This document shows positions 24,251 to 33,230 of a DNA stretch of 64,000 nt, piece after piece. Within the stretch, counting starts at the first letter, position 1; the number at the start of each line of letters is the position of its first letter. The translations under genes and the position numbers were made by a program. This DNA is from Chloracidobacterium sp. (lineage in GTDB: Bacteria > Acidobacteriota > Blastocatellia > Pyrinomonadales > Pyrinomonadaceae): the NCBI GenBank assembly GCA_016716365.1, contig JADJWM010000006.1:1-64000 (forward strand). The letters are read 5' to 3'. The notes beneath the pieces are model-generated. The model searched no databases. It saw only the letters and a program-made list of their open reading frames with translations, and had not been told where the DNA came from.

Positions 24251-25054
24251 TTATCGATCTAAACGTATGCGTTCGATCCATCTGTCTTCAACGGAATCGC
24301 CTTTACTCGATCTCTCAGGTTGTTGAACGTGCTTAATGAAGTATTTTCTTCCGGCCGTATCGCCTTCTCGGACAAATCGTCCGTCCGAGTGTAGCCGGTA
24401 GAGTTCATACATCACGACGGATTCGGAGCTACCATGGGGATCACCTGAGAAATTTGTTGCCACAACAAATGCTTCGCGGCCGTCCTGGCCAAAACTGTAC
24501 AATTTAGCCTCGCCATCGGTTCGGTAGGAACCAAAGAACGATGCTCGCTTTGATCTGAGGTCAAAATAAAGCTGCGCAGCAACCCCGCACATAAGGCCGG
24601 TACACATACCTGGACGGAGTGTCATTGCAACCATTTTGCGCCCGTCACCGAATTCGTAAAGCCGGATCTGATCCCAAATACTCAATAGGTCAGGTCCTAT
24701 TGGTTTATCATCATCCGCAAGATTTATCGGCTTCTGATCCTTGAGTTCGATCCGGTGGCCATCAATTCTGATCGTTACATCAACGGCGTGCTTGTCCTTT
24801 AAGGTTACGATCCATTCGACCGCCACTCCGCCGATTTCGATACTTTCGATTCCACTCTTCAAAGGTCCTGGATCAAGATCATTATTGACGATATGCCTTG
24901 CTCGATGCTGGCTTCCCTCGAAATACCGTTCGAGTCTTTCAGAATATTGAATGCAATCTCGTTTAGATGTACTTTGAGCAATCCCGAAGGCAGGGGCGAT
25001 CAACGAAACTGCAAAAAGCGACATACCCATAACACGAATTTTATTGAGCATCAT
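24251..25054 (-). CDS. exported hypothetical protein
   Basis: 267 residues with a signal peptide (hydrophobic residues about 9-24, ending FGIAQS). The mature protein is beta-rich with no recognisable catalytic motif; five cysteines at most (one pair in MCTGLMCG) may form disulphides. The ATG overlaps the ABC exporter stop by four bases, so the two genes are translationally coupled, but the content gives no hint of a shared role. Function unknown. Confidence 0.75.
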   Translation of the reverse strand: MMLNKIRVMGMSLFAVSLIAPAFGIAQSTSKRDCIQYSERLERYFEGSQHRARHIVNNDLDPGPLKSGIESIEIGGVAVEWIVTLKDKHAVDVTIRIDGHRIELKDQKPINLADDDKPIGPDLLSIWDQIRLYEFGDGRKMVAMTLRPGMCTGLMCGVAAQLYFDLRSKRASFFGSYRTDGEAKLYSFGQDGREAFVVATNFSGDPHGSSESVVMYELYRLHSDGRFVREGDTAGRKYFIKHVQQPERSSKGDSVEDRWIERIRLDR

Positions 25055-26835
25055 TGCACCTCCAACGTCTGAGCGATCTTGTCCAGGTTCAAACTCCTTG
25101 CCGACGCGTTAAATATCTCGAAATACGTGCCCCGCCGATCGTAAAGCTCATTATGCGTCCCGATCTCCACCACGCGGCCTTCCTTCAGGACGTATATTAC
25201 ATCCGAATCGATAATTTGCGAGATGCTGTGCGAAATGATCACGGTCGTGCGGTTCTTTTTTATAGCGTCGAGGCTGTTTTTTATCTGCTCGGTGGCGATG
25301 GCGTCGAGGCTGGCGGTCGGCTCGTCCAAAAAGATCACGGGCGGGTCTTTCAAGAACAAACGTGCGATGGCGATCCGCTGCTGCTGGCCTCCAGAAAGCA
25401 GCTGCGCCTCGGAATCGTATCCATTAGGAAGCCTTTCGACCTGGTCATGAAGGTACGCTTTCTTCGCCGCCTCGACCACCGCCGCTTTTTCTGCCCGTAC
25501 ATCACCGTACCGGATATTCTCCTCGATCGAGCCGCGAAAAATATGGTTATTTTGCAGGACCAGCCCGATCTTCCTCCGCAGAAGGCGTGTGTTGAAATCA
25601 AGTATATTTCGGCCGTCGAGCAAGATCCGCCCTCGCGTCGGCTCATAGAATTTGCACAGCAGATTCAGTAGCGTCGTTTTGCCCGCGCCGCTCAGCCCGA
25701 CGAAAGCGACCGTCTTGCCCGCCTCGATCGTCATGCTCACGTCATACAGGGCCTGCGTACCGTTCGGATAAACGAAATCGACGTTCTCAATGACAAACTC
25801 GCCGGCAAGATCCTCGGCCTTGACGTCGCCGCTCTCTTCGATCGCATCGTCGGCGTCGAGGATCTCAAAGAACCCTTCCGCATACGTAAGCGCCTCGTTT
25901 ATCTCGTCGTAGATGCGATGAAGCTGCCGGATCGGCGCCGAGACGTTGTTAAAGAGCAGGACGTGAAAGACGATCGCCCCGATCGACATCTGCTGGTCGA
26001 GCACCAGATATGCCGTCAGGATGATGATCACGGTCACCCCTACCTGCTCCGCGAACGTCTTCATCGCGTCGAACAGATAATTCGTCTTCCGCTGCTTCAG
26101 TTGGGCGTCGATCAAATTTTGCTGCAGCCCGGCCTGCTTCTCCCGCTCATACTCCTCGCGGACGAACGATTTGATCACGATGATCGATTCGATGATGTTG
26201 AAAAGCCCGTTCGTCCTTTGCTCGCGAAGGTTTCTCAGGCCGCGTCGGACGCCTTTGAGCAGGCTTGCCTGCTGCCAACTGAGCAGAAAATAGAGCGGAA
26301 GGATGACGGCCGCCACCAGCCCGACAAAAACGTTCGCGTTGAACATCACGACGAGAGCGAGGCCCGCGTTTGCGAACAGAGGGATCAGGTCGATAAAGAT
26401 CCGCTGGACAAATCGCGTCAGGCTCTCGGCCCCGCGGTCCATACGCGTTTGCAGCTTGCCCGTCGCGTTCTCGTCGGCCGTGAAGAAGGCGTATTTGTAG
26501 GTCAGGACGCGTTCGACGGCGTACTGCGACAATCGGCTCGAGAGATTTATCCTGATCCGCTCACCCAGCATACTCTGGCCGTATTTGACGATGATGTTGA
26601 CCAGTTCCTTGCCAAATAAGACCGCCGTTATGAATAACAGAAGCGAGCCGGCCCCTTCGACCGTCCGCCCCTGCTCGACCAGCGCCTGGATCGAATCGAT
26701 GGTATAGCGGAGCACGATCGGGTTGACCTGAGCCGCGACCGCCCCGATCAGCGTAAGGATCAGGGAGAATACTACGAGCCACTTGAAGGGCCTGACGAAC
26801 GGCACCAGCCGCCTGATGATCTGCCAGATGTTCAT
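25051..26835 (-). CDS. ABC transporter, fused permease and ATPase
   Basis: 594-residue half-transporter of the exporter type. The N-terminal membrane domain (about residues 1-320) has six hydrophobic segments. The nucleotide-binding domain shows Walker A GLSGAGKTTLL, Q-loop region LVLQNNHIFRG, signature LSGGQQQRIAIA, Walker B PVIFLDEPTASLD and H-loop TVIISHS. Such proteins work as homodimers exporting lipids, peptides or drugs. It starts the two-gene unit with the hypothetical protein downstream. Confidence 0.95.
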   Translation of the reverse strand: MNIWQIIRRLVPFVRPFKWLVVFSLILTLIGAVAAQVNPIVLRYTIDSIQALVEQGRTVEGAGSLLLFITAVLFGKELVNIIVKYGQSMLGERIRINLSSRLSQYAVERVLTYKYAFFTADENATGKLQTRMDRGAESLTRFVQRIFIDLIPLFANAGLALVVMFNANVFVGLVAAVILPLYFLLSWQQASLLKGVRRGLRNLREQRTNGLFNIIESIIVIKSFVREEYEREKQAGLQQNLIDAQLKQRKTNYLFDAMKTFAEQVGVTVIIILTAYLVLDQQMSIGAIVFHVLLFNNVSAPIRQLHRIYDEINEALTYAEGFFEILDADDAIEESGDVKAEDLAGEFVIENVDFVYPNGTQALYDVSMTIEAGKTVAFVGLSGAGKTTLLNLLCKFYEPTRGRILLDGRNILDFNTRLLRRKIGLVLQNNHIFRGSIEENIRYGDVRAEKAAVVEAAKKAYLHDQVERLPNGYDSEAQLLSGGQQQRIAIARLFLKDPPVIFLDEPTASLDAIATEQIKNSLDAIKKNRTTVIISHSISQIIDSDVIYVLKEGRVVEIGTHNELYDRRGTYFEIFNASARSLNLDKIAQTLEVQ

Positions 26836-27144
26836 TCGTGAGATCTTGATGATACCGCATCGCGCACAGTGGTTCGATTTTTCTTGACCTGAACGCCCGT
26901 TTCACATTATCATACGTACGTTCTATGTACGACACTTTGTTGCATGAACGCGATAAAAAAAGTTTTGTGAAAAAAAGCGGAACAATCTGAAAATGCGAGG
27001 CTTAAAATAAACTGGATCAATAGTTTGCACGTTCCACTCGGATCTGGACCAAGGGTGGAACGCGGCGGAACGTTCGCCGATCGCGGACCCGCCTGTATTT
27101 TCGGTGCCGAACAGTCTAAATTAGAGGGTTTGCAGTTGAACACA
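26836..27144. other. divergent intergenic region, promoter space
   Basis: 309 bp between the divergent ABC exporter and glycosyltransferase genes. AT-rich centre (about 26900-27010) with a small palindrome CGTACGTTCTATGTACG at about 26912-26928 and a TTGCATGAAC...ATAAAAAAAG stretch. No coding signal seen; it probably holds both promoters. Confidence 0.4.
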
Positions 27145-28146
27145 ATGGATTCGACCCAAATAAGTGTGGCGCCCGCCGGGCCCGAGCTTTCTCTCTTCCT
27201 GCCCGTCCTGGATGAGGAAGAGAACCTGCGGCCGATGCACGAGAAGATCAAGGCCGCCCTCGACGCCCTCGGCAGAACGGCCGAGGTGATCTTCGTCGAC
27301 GACGGCTCGACCGACCGCTCGCTTGCGATCCTTAAAGAAATAGCCGCAGAGGACCCGCGCGTCCGCGTCATCAGCCTTCGCCGCAACTACGGCCAGACCG
27401 CGGCCATGTCAGCCGGCATCGACGCCGCCCGCGGCCACATCCTCATCCCCATGGACGCCGACCTGCAGAACGACCCGGCGGACATAAAGCGGCTGCTCGA
27501 CAAGCTGGACGAAGGCTACGACGTCGTCTCCGGGTGGCGTAAGAACCGCCAGGACAAGCTCATCTCGCGAAAGATCCCTTCGCAGATCGCTAACCGCATC
27601 ATCTCGTGGATTGGCGGCGTCCCGCTGCACGACTACGGCTGCTCGCTGAAGGCATACCGCCGTGAGGTGATCCAGGACGTGCGGCTTTACGGCGAGATGC
27701 ACCGCTTTATCCCGATCTACGCCTCATGGGCGGGCGCCCGCGTGACCGAGATCCCCGTCGACCACCACGCCCGTACGATGGGCAAGTCAAAATACGGCAT
27801 CTCGCGCACCATCAAGGTCATCTTCGACCTGATGACCATCAAGTTCATGGCGTCGTACCAGACCAAGCCGATCTACGTCTTCGGTACGTTCGGTATGCTC
27901 GCCTTCGTCGCATCGATCCTCGCGGGCGGCTACGCGGTGTTTATGAAGCTAGCGAACATCATCGGCTTACCCCAGTTCCACGCCGATTTCGTCGAAACCC
28001 CGCTGCCCGTCCTGTGCATCGTAATGTTCGCGATATCGATACAGTTCTTTTTGATGGGCTTGCTGGCGGAACTGCTCGTGCGGACGTATCACGAATCGCA
28101 GGACAAGGCGATCTATGCAGTACGGGAGAAGATCGGGTTTGATTGA
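27145..28146 (+). CDS. glycosyltransferase family 2 with two membrane helices (DPM1/ArnC-like)
   Basis: 333 residues. GT-A catalytic domain: LSLFLPVLDEEENL, VIFVDDGSTDRS, metal-binding MDADLQNDPADI and HDYGCSLKAYRREVI. Two C-terminal hydrophobic hairpins (IYVFGTFGMLAFVASILAGG and CIVMFAISIQFFLMGLLAEL) are typical of polyprenyl-phosphate sugar transferases such as GtrB, which load undecaprenyl phosphate at the inner membrane. Start set at ATG 27145 (MDSTQIS) since the upstream residues are not family-like. It ends 2 bp before a multi-hairpin element that leads into asnB. Confidence 0.92.
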   Translation: MDSTQISVAPAGPELSLFLPVLDEEENLRPMHEKIKAALDALGRTAEVIFVDDGSTDRSLAILKEIAAEDPRVRVISLRRNYGQTAAMSAGIDAARGHILIPMDADLQNDPADIKRLLDKLDEGYDVVSGWRKNRQDKLISRKIPSQIANRIISWIGGVPLHDYGCSLKAYRREVIQDVRLYGEMHRFIPIYASWAGARVTEIPVDHHARTMGKSKYGISRTIKVIFDLMTIKFMASYQTKPIYVFGTFGMLAFVASILAGGYAVFMKLANIIGLPQFHADFVETPLPVLCIVMFAISIQFFLMGLLAELLVRTYHESQDKAIYAVREKIGFD

Positions 28147-28147
28147 C

Positions 28148-28279
28148 GGAACGCGGACGCCCACGTCCGCAATGAGGGCCGCATCGGCCCGAAAAACACA
28201 TGGATCGCCTAGCGCTCTAGGCGACCGGCTCGACTCCGCCGGAGGAACCGGCGGTTGCGGACGGGGGCGTCCGCGTTCC
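28148..28279. repeat. 132-bp multi-hairpin element with 25-bp terminal inverted repeats
   Basis: The arms at 28148-28172 and 28255-28279 are inverted copies with one mismatch (core GGAACGCGGACGCCC/CGTCCGCAA). Three further hairpins fit between: GGGCCG-CAT-CGGCCC, CGCCTAG-CGCT-CTAGGCG and CCGCCGG-AGGAA-CCGGCGG, so the whole folds like a cloverleaf. It fills the gap between the glycosyltransferase stop and the asnB start, ending five bases before the ATG, where no normal ribosome binding site remains. It could be a mobile REP/MITE-like element or a structured RNA. Confidence 0.8.
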
Positions 28280-28284
28280 CGTAT

Positions 28285-30312
28285 ATGTGCGGAATAGCAG
28301 GTTGGATCAACCTGGACACAACTAAGCCCAACCACAACGCCGAGGCGGTGATGCACTCGATGTGTGAGACTATCGTGCATCGCGGGCCGGATTCTGAAGG
28401 GTTGTGGACGGACGAGACGGTCGCGTTGGGGATGCGGCGGTTGTCGATCATCGACCTGAAGACGGGCGACCAGCCTGTGTTCAGCGAGGACAGATCGGTC
28501 ATCGTGATGATGAACGGCGAGCTGTACAACTACCGCGAGGTGAGGGCCGAGCTTGAAAAGAAAGGCCATAAGTTCACAACTAGATCGGATACAGAGATCC
28601 TCCCGCATCTGTACGAAGAATTCGGCGAAGATCTGCTCGACCACGTCAACGGGATGTATGCCTTTTCGCTGTGGGATTCGCGAAGAAAGCGGCTCATCAT
28701 CGCCCGCGACCGCTTTGGCGAAAAGCCCTTGTATTACGGCATCGTCGACGGCAAGCTCATCTGGGCTTCGGAGCCGAAAGCGATCCTCGCGCACCCGTCC
28801 GTAAAACCCGAACTCGACCTAAACGCCCTGCGCCACTACGTCTCCTTCGACTACGTCCCGGCCCCAATGTCTATCTACAAAGGCATCCACAAACTCCCTG
28901 CGGCACATGTATTGGTGGTCGAGAACGGCGAATTTCGAACACGAAGATACTGGGACATCTCGTGGAGCCGTGAGGGAGCGGGCGACCTCCTGTCGGTACC
29001 ACCTGCAGTAGCGGGTGGGGATTTGTCAGTACCGGGAGCGGTAGCGACCGGGTTTCGTAACGGCAGCACTAACGGAACCCCTCCAGCAAAACCACAAACC
29101 CGCAAAGAAGAGACACTGAGCGGAAAAGCGGAAGAGCTGAAGGACCTGCTGTCCGACGCCGTCCGCATGCGCCTAGTTTCCGATGTTCCGCTCGGCATCC
29201 TCCTCTCCGGCGGCATCGATTCATCCACCGTCGCCGCGTTCGCCACCCAGCACGCGACCGAACGCGTCAAAACCTTCTCCATCGGCTTCGAAGAAGATTC
29301 CTTCGACGAATCGAAGTACGCCCGCAAGGTCGCGAAACACCTTGACACCGAGCATTACGAAGACAAGCTTTCAGCAACTACCGCCGGTGATCTGATCTCC
29401 GAGATCGGCAAATGGCTGGACGAGCCGATGTCCGACGGCTCGCTGATCCCGACATTTCTGCTGGCACAGTTCGTCAGAAAGCATGTAACTGTTGCCTTAG
29501 GAGGCGACGGCGGCGACGAGCTATTCGCCGGTTACCCGATGTACTACGCCCACATGCTGGCGGCGAAGTACAACGCAATTCCCGCATTCGTCCGCAGCGG
29601 CCTGATCGAGCCGGTCGTCAATGCCCTGCCGGTTTCGACGGACAATTTGTCGTTTGACTATAAAGCGAAACGCTTTATCCGTTCGGCAAAGAACGATCCC
29701 GTGTCGCGTCATCACGGCTGGTTCGGATCGTTCGCGATCGAGCAGCACGAGAAGCTTTTCTCGAAAGAAGTCCTCGCCCAAACCGAAGCCGACATCTACC
29801 GCGGCGTGCGCGAACTCGTCGATGCCTCCGACGCCAAGAACATCATCGAAAAGGCCCAGTACGCCGACATCAACTACTACCTGGCCGAGGACATCCTCAC
29901 AAAGGTCGACCGCGCCGCCATGGCCGTCAGCCTCGAAACGCGGGCCCCGTTCCTCGACCCCCGAGTCGGCCAGTTCGCCGCCTCCATCCCGGTCGAATAC
30001 AAACTAAAAGGCAAAAGCGGCAAGGTCATCCTCAAAGAAGCGATGAAAAACCTGCTCCCGCACGACATCCTCCACCGCCCGAAAAAAGGCTTCGGCATCC
30101 CGATCGCCGAATGGCTGAAAGGCCGCTTGAATGGGCTGATGCACGACATGCTCTCGGTTGAGCGGCTAAACAAACAAGGCTTGTTCAACGTAGATTACGT
30201 GCAGAAACTGATAAAGGAACACGAATCCGGAGCAGCCTCGCATCACAAGGAGTTGTGGACGTTACTCGTTTTCCAGCTTTGGTGTGATAACTACTTAAAG
30301 ACGGTAGATTAG
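28285..30312 (+). CDS. asnB: asparagine synthase (glutamine-hydrolysing)
   Basis: 675 residues. The start must be ATG 28285, because the catalytic N-terminal nucleophile is Cys2 of MCGIAGWIN after Met removal. The glutaminase domain continues with HRGPDSEGLW, and FNGEL is present as MMNGELYNYRE. The synthetase domain has the PP-loop ILLSGGIDSSTVAAFA and ALGGDGGDELFAGYP. Residues about 240-275 (SVPPAVAGGD...SVPGAVATG) are encoded by two palindromic repeats and are not needed by the family. It may act in free asparagine synthesis or, with the glycosyltransferase, in surface glycan modification. Confidence 0.93.
   Translation: MCGIAGWINLDTTKPNHNAEAVMHSMCETIVHRGPDSEGLWTDETVALGMRRLSIIDLKTGDQPVFSEDRSVIVMMNGELYNYREVRAELEKKGHKFTTRSDTEILPHLYEEFGEDLLDHVNGMYAFSLWDSRRKRLIIARDRFGEKPLYYGIVDGKLIWASEPKAILAHPSVKPELDLNALRHYVSFDYVPAPMSIYKGIHKLPAAHVLVVENGEFRTRRYWDISWSREGAGDLLSVPPAVAGGDLSVPGAVATGFRNGSTNGTPPAKPQTRKEETLSGKAEELKDLLSDAVRMRLVSDVPLGILLSGGIDSSTVAAFATQHATERVKTFSIGFEEDSFDESKYARKVAKHLDTEHYEDKLSATTAGDLISEIGKWLDEPMSDGSLIPTFLLAQFVRKHVTVALGGDGGDELFAGYPMYYAHMLAAKYNAIPAFVRSGLIEPVVNALPVSTDNLSFDYKAKRFIRSAKNDPVSRHHGWFGSFAIEQHEKLFSKEVLAQTEADIYRGVRELVDASDAKNIIEKAQYADINYYLAEDILTKVDRAAMAVSLETRAPFLDPRVGQFAASIPVEYKLKGKSGKVILKEAMKNLLPHDILHRPKKGFGIPIAEWLKGRLNGLMHDMLSVERLNKQGLFNVDYVQKLIKEHESGAASHHKELWTLLVFQLWCDNYLKTVD
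28991..29054. repeat. tandem type A and type B palindromic repeats inside asnB
   Basis: Type A (28991-29018): TGTCGGTA then hairpin CCACCTGC-AGTA-GCGGGTGG. Type B (29025-29054): TGTCAGT then ACCGGGAGCGGTAGCGACCG. Both units begin TGTC[AG]GTACC and share the core GC[AG]GTAGCG. They are translated in frame as SVPPAVAGG and SVPGAVATG, in the linker between the two enzyme domains. Confidence 0.8.
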
Positions 30313-30326
30313 ATCGAAGTCCGACT

Positions 30327-30935
30327 ATGGATGTTCTTCATCGCCAAGTTCAATTTCTGCTGATTGCGGGCCTTGTCACGATGGGAACGATAGCCTGCGG
30401 TCAAGAGAATTCTGCCGTAACGCTCCCGACCGACAGCAACGTTTCTGGCCCTATGTCAGATGTGGCTGAGAGCGCGTTACCCGGCGTTGGAAAGGTTCTA
30501 ATAAAGACAGCGGGATGGCAGATTCCGCCTATGCGGTCGGATCAAAGGGAGCCGGAGGAGAATAAGAACCTGAAGGCTAAGACAATCGATGGCATCGAGG
30601 TCTCGGTTGAATCAACGAGATATACCCCGATTTTCGGAACAATGCTCGTCCCGGACGATGCGACTGCGGCCATTCAGCTAGGCGAGCTGAATGTCCAAGG
30701 TGTGAGCGAATACAGGACAGATGGACGCCAATTCGCGTTCGTTTTCGCCGTGAACCGTATCTATATTGACAAGGAAACCAACGCGGTAACCGGTAGTCAG
30801 GGCGTTGTGTTCCGCTACGCACTCTATGACGAAGACGGAGATAATATTTTCGAAACGCTTGCGCTGTCTGATAACAACCTAAATCGCACATTGACTCCAC
30901 ACGTTCCAACGTGGGCCGCCGTGAAAAGCCGTTAA
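30327..30935 (+). CDS. putative lipoprotein, function unknown
   Basis: 202 residues with a signal peptide ending in a possible lipobox (MGTIAC, cysteine at about residue 24). The mature part has no recognised domain; the beta-rich middle (QFAFVFAVNRIYIDKETNAV) and the acidic end suggest a small periplasmic or outer-membrane-attached protein. Starts 15 bp after asnB. Base composition is lower in GC than its neighbours, which could reflect a recent arrival. Confidence 0.65.
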   Translation: MDVLHRQVQFLLIAGLVTMGTIACGQENSAVTLPTDSNVSGPMSDVAESALPGVGKVLIKTAGWQIPPMRSDQREPEENKNLKAKTIDGIEVSVESTRYTPIFGTMLVPDDATAAIQLGELNVQGVSEYRTDGRQFAFVFAVNRIYIDKETNAVTGSQGVVFRYALYDEDGDNIFETLALSDNNLNRTLTPHVPTWAAVKSR

Positions 30936-30985
30936 CTTCTACTTCCTTCTGGAACGCGGCCGGTAACTTAGCTATCATCAATCTT

Positions 30986-31951
30986 ATGAAGCAACTCTAC
31001 CCCGAGATCGAGCCTTTTGATTCAGGCATCTTGAAGGTGTCGGACATTCACGACATCTATTACGAGCGCGTCGGAAACCCTGATGGGATCCCGGTCGTAT
31101 TCCTGCACGGCGGGCCGGGCGGCGGGTTGATACCGATGTACCGGCAGTTTTTCGACCCCGAAGCCTATCACGTCATCCTTTTCGACCAACGCGGCGCCGG
31201 ACAGTCGACCCCGCCAGCGGAACTTCGGGAGAACACGACCTGGGACCTGCTCAAGGATATCGAAGCTCTTCGCGAAAAGTTCGGCATCGATAAGTGGTAC
31301 GTCTTCGGCGGTTCGTGGGGCTCGACCCTGAGCCTCACTTACGGTATCAACCACCCCGACCGTTGTCTGGGACTGATCCTTCGGGGTATTTTCCTGACCC
31401 GGAAAAAAGAGATCCAGTGGTTCTATCAGTACGGAGCGTCGGAGATCTTTCCCGATTTCTGGGAGCGTTTTCGCGACGAGATCCCCGAAGAAGAACGCGG
31501 CGATTTTATGACCGCTTATCACAAGCGGCTGACGAGCGATGACGAGGAAGTGCGCCTTTCTGCCGCCCGGGCGTGGAGTACCTGGGAAGGAGCGACGTCA
31601 AAACTTTATCCCGACCAGGACCTGATGGACCATTGGGAAGGCGAGCACGAGGCCCTGAGCCTTGCCCGCATCGAGTCGCATTATTTCGTGAACGGGTCGT
31701 TCTTCCCTTCGGACAATTATCTGCTCGAAAATGTGGATAAGATACGGGATATCCCGACCGTCATCGTTCAGGGCCGCTATGACGTCGTGTGCCCGATGAC
31801 CTCCGCATGGGAACTGCACCGGGCACTTCCCGAAGCCGAATTCATCGTCGTCCCCGATTCAGGCCACTCGGTGTCCGAAAAAGGGATCACCGCCGCCCTG
31901 GTCGACGCGATGGACCGTTTCAAGTCAAAGTCAAGGGCCGGACAGGCTTGA
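30986..31951 (+). CDS. pip: proline iminopeptidase (alpha/beta hydrolase)
   Basis: 321 residues. Family features: HGGPGGGL oxyanion loop, FDQRGAGQSTP, nucleophile elbow GGSWGSTLSL (Ser), and catalytic Asp and His in VQGRYDVVCP and VPDSGHSVSE. It releases N-terminal proline from peptides in the cytoplasm. I start at MKQLYPEIEP, the usual N-terminus; the longer frame overlaps the lipoprotein gene. No signal peptide. Confidence 0.95.
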   Translation: MKQLYPEIEPFDSGILKVSDIHDIYYERVGNPDGIPVVFLHGGPGGGLIPMYRQFFDPEAYHVILFDQRGAGQSTPPAELRENTTWDLLKDIEALREKFGIDKWYVFGGSWGSTLSLTYGINHPDRCLGLILRGIFLTRKKEIQWFYQYGASEIFPDFWERFRDEIPEEERGDFMTAYHKRLTSDDEEVRLSAARAWSTWEGATSKLYPDQDLMDHWEGEHEALSLARIESHYFVNGSFFPSDNYLLENVDKIRDIPTVIVQGRYDVVCPMTSAWELHRALPEAEFIVVPDSGHSVSEKGITAALVDAMDRFKSKSRAGQA

Positions 31952-32014
31952 AAACGTGGATTGGATCCGTGAAAAGCGGTATGATGCTGTTTTGATCGAG
32001 GATCGAAAGAAACT

Positions 32015-32272
32015 ATGAACTTTGGAACCACAGAAATCATTCTGATCGTCGCCGTGCTTTTCCTTTTGTTCGGGGCGTCGCGGCTGCCGCAATTGGCGAA
32101 ATCTCTCGGCCAATCGCGAAAGGCGTTTAAGGAAGGAATGCGCGAGGCCGAAGAAGAAGAGGCCGCCGAACGCGCCAAACTATCAAATGCCGCCCCACCG
32201 CAGATCAACCAGATGAGCGATGATGCCCTCGCGGAAGAAATGCGTCGCCGGGCGGAGGCGAAGCAAAGCTGA
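32015..32272 (+). CDS. tatA: twin-arginine translocase subunit TatA
   Basis: 85 residues. One N-terminal membrane helix (EIILIVAVLFLLFGASRLP, about residues 7-25), the FGxxxLP hinge (FGASRLP), then an amphipathic helix (QLAKSLGQSRKAFKEG) and an acidic tail. It forms the pore for folded, cofactor-loaded proteins such as the Tat-tagged molybdenum enzyme and Rieske protein in this window. tatC is not adjacent. Confidence 0.93.
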   Translation: MNFGTTEIILIVAVLFLLFGASRLPQLAKSLGQSRKAFKEGMREAEEEEAAERAKLSNAAPPQINQMSDDALAEEMRRRAEAKQS

Positions 32273-32277
32273 CAAAC

Positions 32278-32340
32278 GTGGAAAGGTGAAAAGTTGAAAC
32301 AGTATTGCACTTCCACTCTTTCACCTTTTAACCCTTTCAC
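32278..32340. repeat. imperfect inverted repeat between convergent genes
   Basis: GTGGAAAGGTGAAAAGTTGA-type arm at 32278-32300 against TTTCACCTTTTAACCCTTTC at 32319-32338, about 17 of 22 positions pairing, next to a T-run. It lies between tatA and the convergent methyltransferase and could act as a two-way terminator. Confidence 0.5.
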
Positions 32341-33131
32341 TCTTTTTTCCCGATCACCAGCGTAGCCTTCACCGAGAATCGAAAGGTCATATCGCCGTCT
32401 TCCGAATCGATCAATTCTGAAAGCTTTGCCGACACACGTTCCTTCTCGGCCTCACCCATCGTATTCAACCATTTTGGGAGCAGAAAATCGGACACGAGAG
32501 GCGAGGCAACGAACTCGCCCCCGTTCGCGAACTCGAACACCTCGCGGGCATTGTGCAGCGCGATGTTCACCAGTCCGGCGGTTGCCGCGACCTCCTCGAT
32601 ACGCTCGACGGTCGGGATGTCGGTGATCATCTCCTCGGCGGCGTGACCGTGGTCCCCGAGGTCCTCATTGAAAAGGACCTCCCATAACAGCGAAAAGATC
32701 TCGCCGAAACTGCCCGATGACGGCAGGAAGAACGCGGCCGTGCCGCCCGTTCGAGTGACCCGCACCGTCTCGTCAACAAGTTCTTCAACGTCAGCGGGCC
32801 GCACGAAACTTGCATCGGCTAGAACGAGGTCGAATGCGTCGTCGTCAAAGCGCAGCGTAGAAAAATCCACATCGGCCTTTACGGCCGCCGCCTTGTCGCG
32901 GGCGATCATGAGCATATCCTCGTCATCGCACCGCCCGAAGACCGCCGTCCTGTCATCGAGCTTTTCGTGGAGCTGGATACAATGGTCCCCCGTTCCTGCA
33001 TTCAGGTAGAGCAGGTTCTCAACCTCGTCCAGCTCAAGATGGGCATCTGCAAGGTCGGTGAACCGCTTGGTCCACTCGGTATTTACATAAAGGTCACGCA
33101 AAAATGCGAGTTCCTTTTGCGTTTTCGCCAT
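32337..33131 (-). CDS. SAM-dependent methyltransferase-like protein
   Basis: 264 residues with a class I methyltransferase fold: motif I region NLLYLNAGTGDHCIQLHEKL, acidic SAM-ribose residue in VFGRCDDEDML, motif II FDLVLADASF and the post-core RVTRTGGTAAFFLPS. Motif I is slightly divergent (NAGTGD in place of DxGxGxG). The C-terminal region contains a DSEDGDMTF segment. Substrate unknown; no partner gene nearby. It is divergent from the SDR gene. Confidence 0.78.
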   Translation of the reverse strand: MAKTQKELAFLRDLYVNTEWTKRFTDLADAHLELDEVENLLYLNAGTGDHCIQLHEKLDDRTAVFGRCDDEDMLMIARDKAAAVKADVDFSTLRFDDDAFDLVLADASFVRPADVEELVDETVRVTRTGGTAAFFLPSSGSFGEIFSLLWEVLFNEDLGDHGHAAEEMITDIPTVERIEEVAATAGLVNIALHNAREVFEFANGGEFVASPLVSDFLLPKWLNTMGEAEKERVSAKLSELIDSEDGDMTFRFSVKATLVIGKKE

Positions 33132-33230
33132 ATTTCTATTAAATCGAACCAGGGTCTAATAGTAAATGTCGCAGGTCGGCCCTATAGTGTTATGAAGGTC
33201 ATTGGATCGATCGGCCGGAAGAAGAAACTT

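Noticed and set aside
26910..27386. Minus-strand open frame opposite the glycosyltransferase start
   Set aside because: Antisense to conserved GT2 residues and without recognisable content.
32967..33230. Extended N-terminus of the SDR protein
   Set aside because: The 88 extra residues are antisense to the neighbouring methyltransferase and do not match the SDR family, which begins near 33231.
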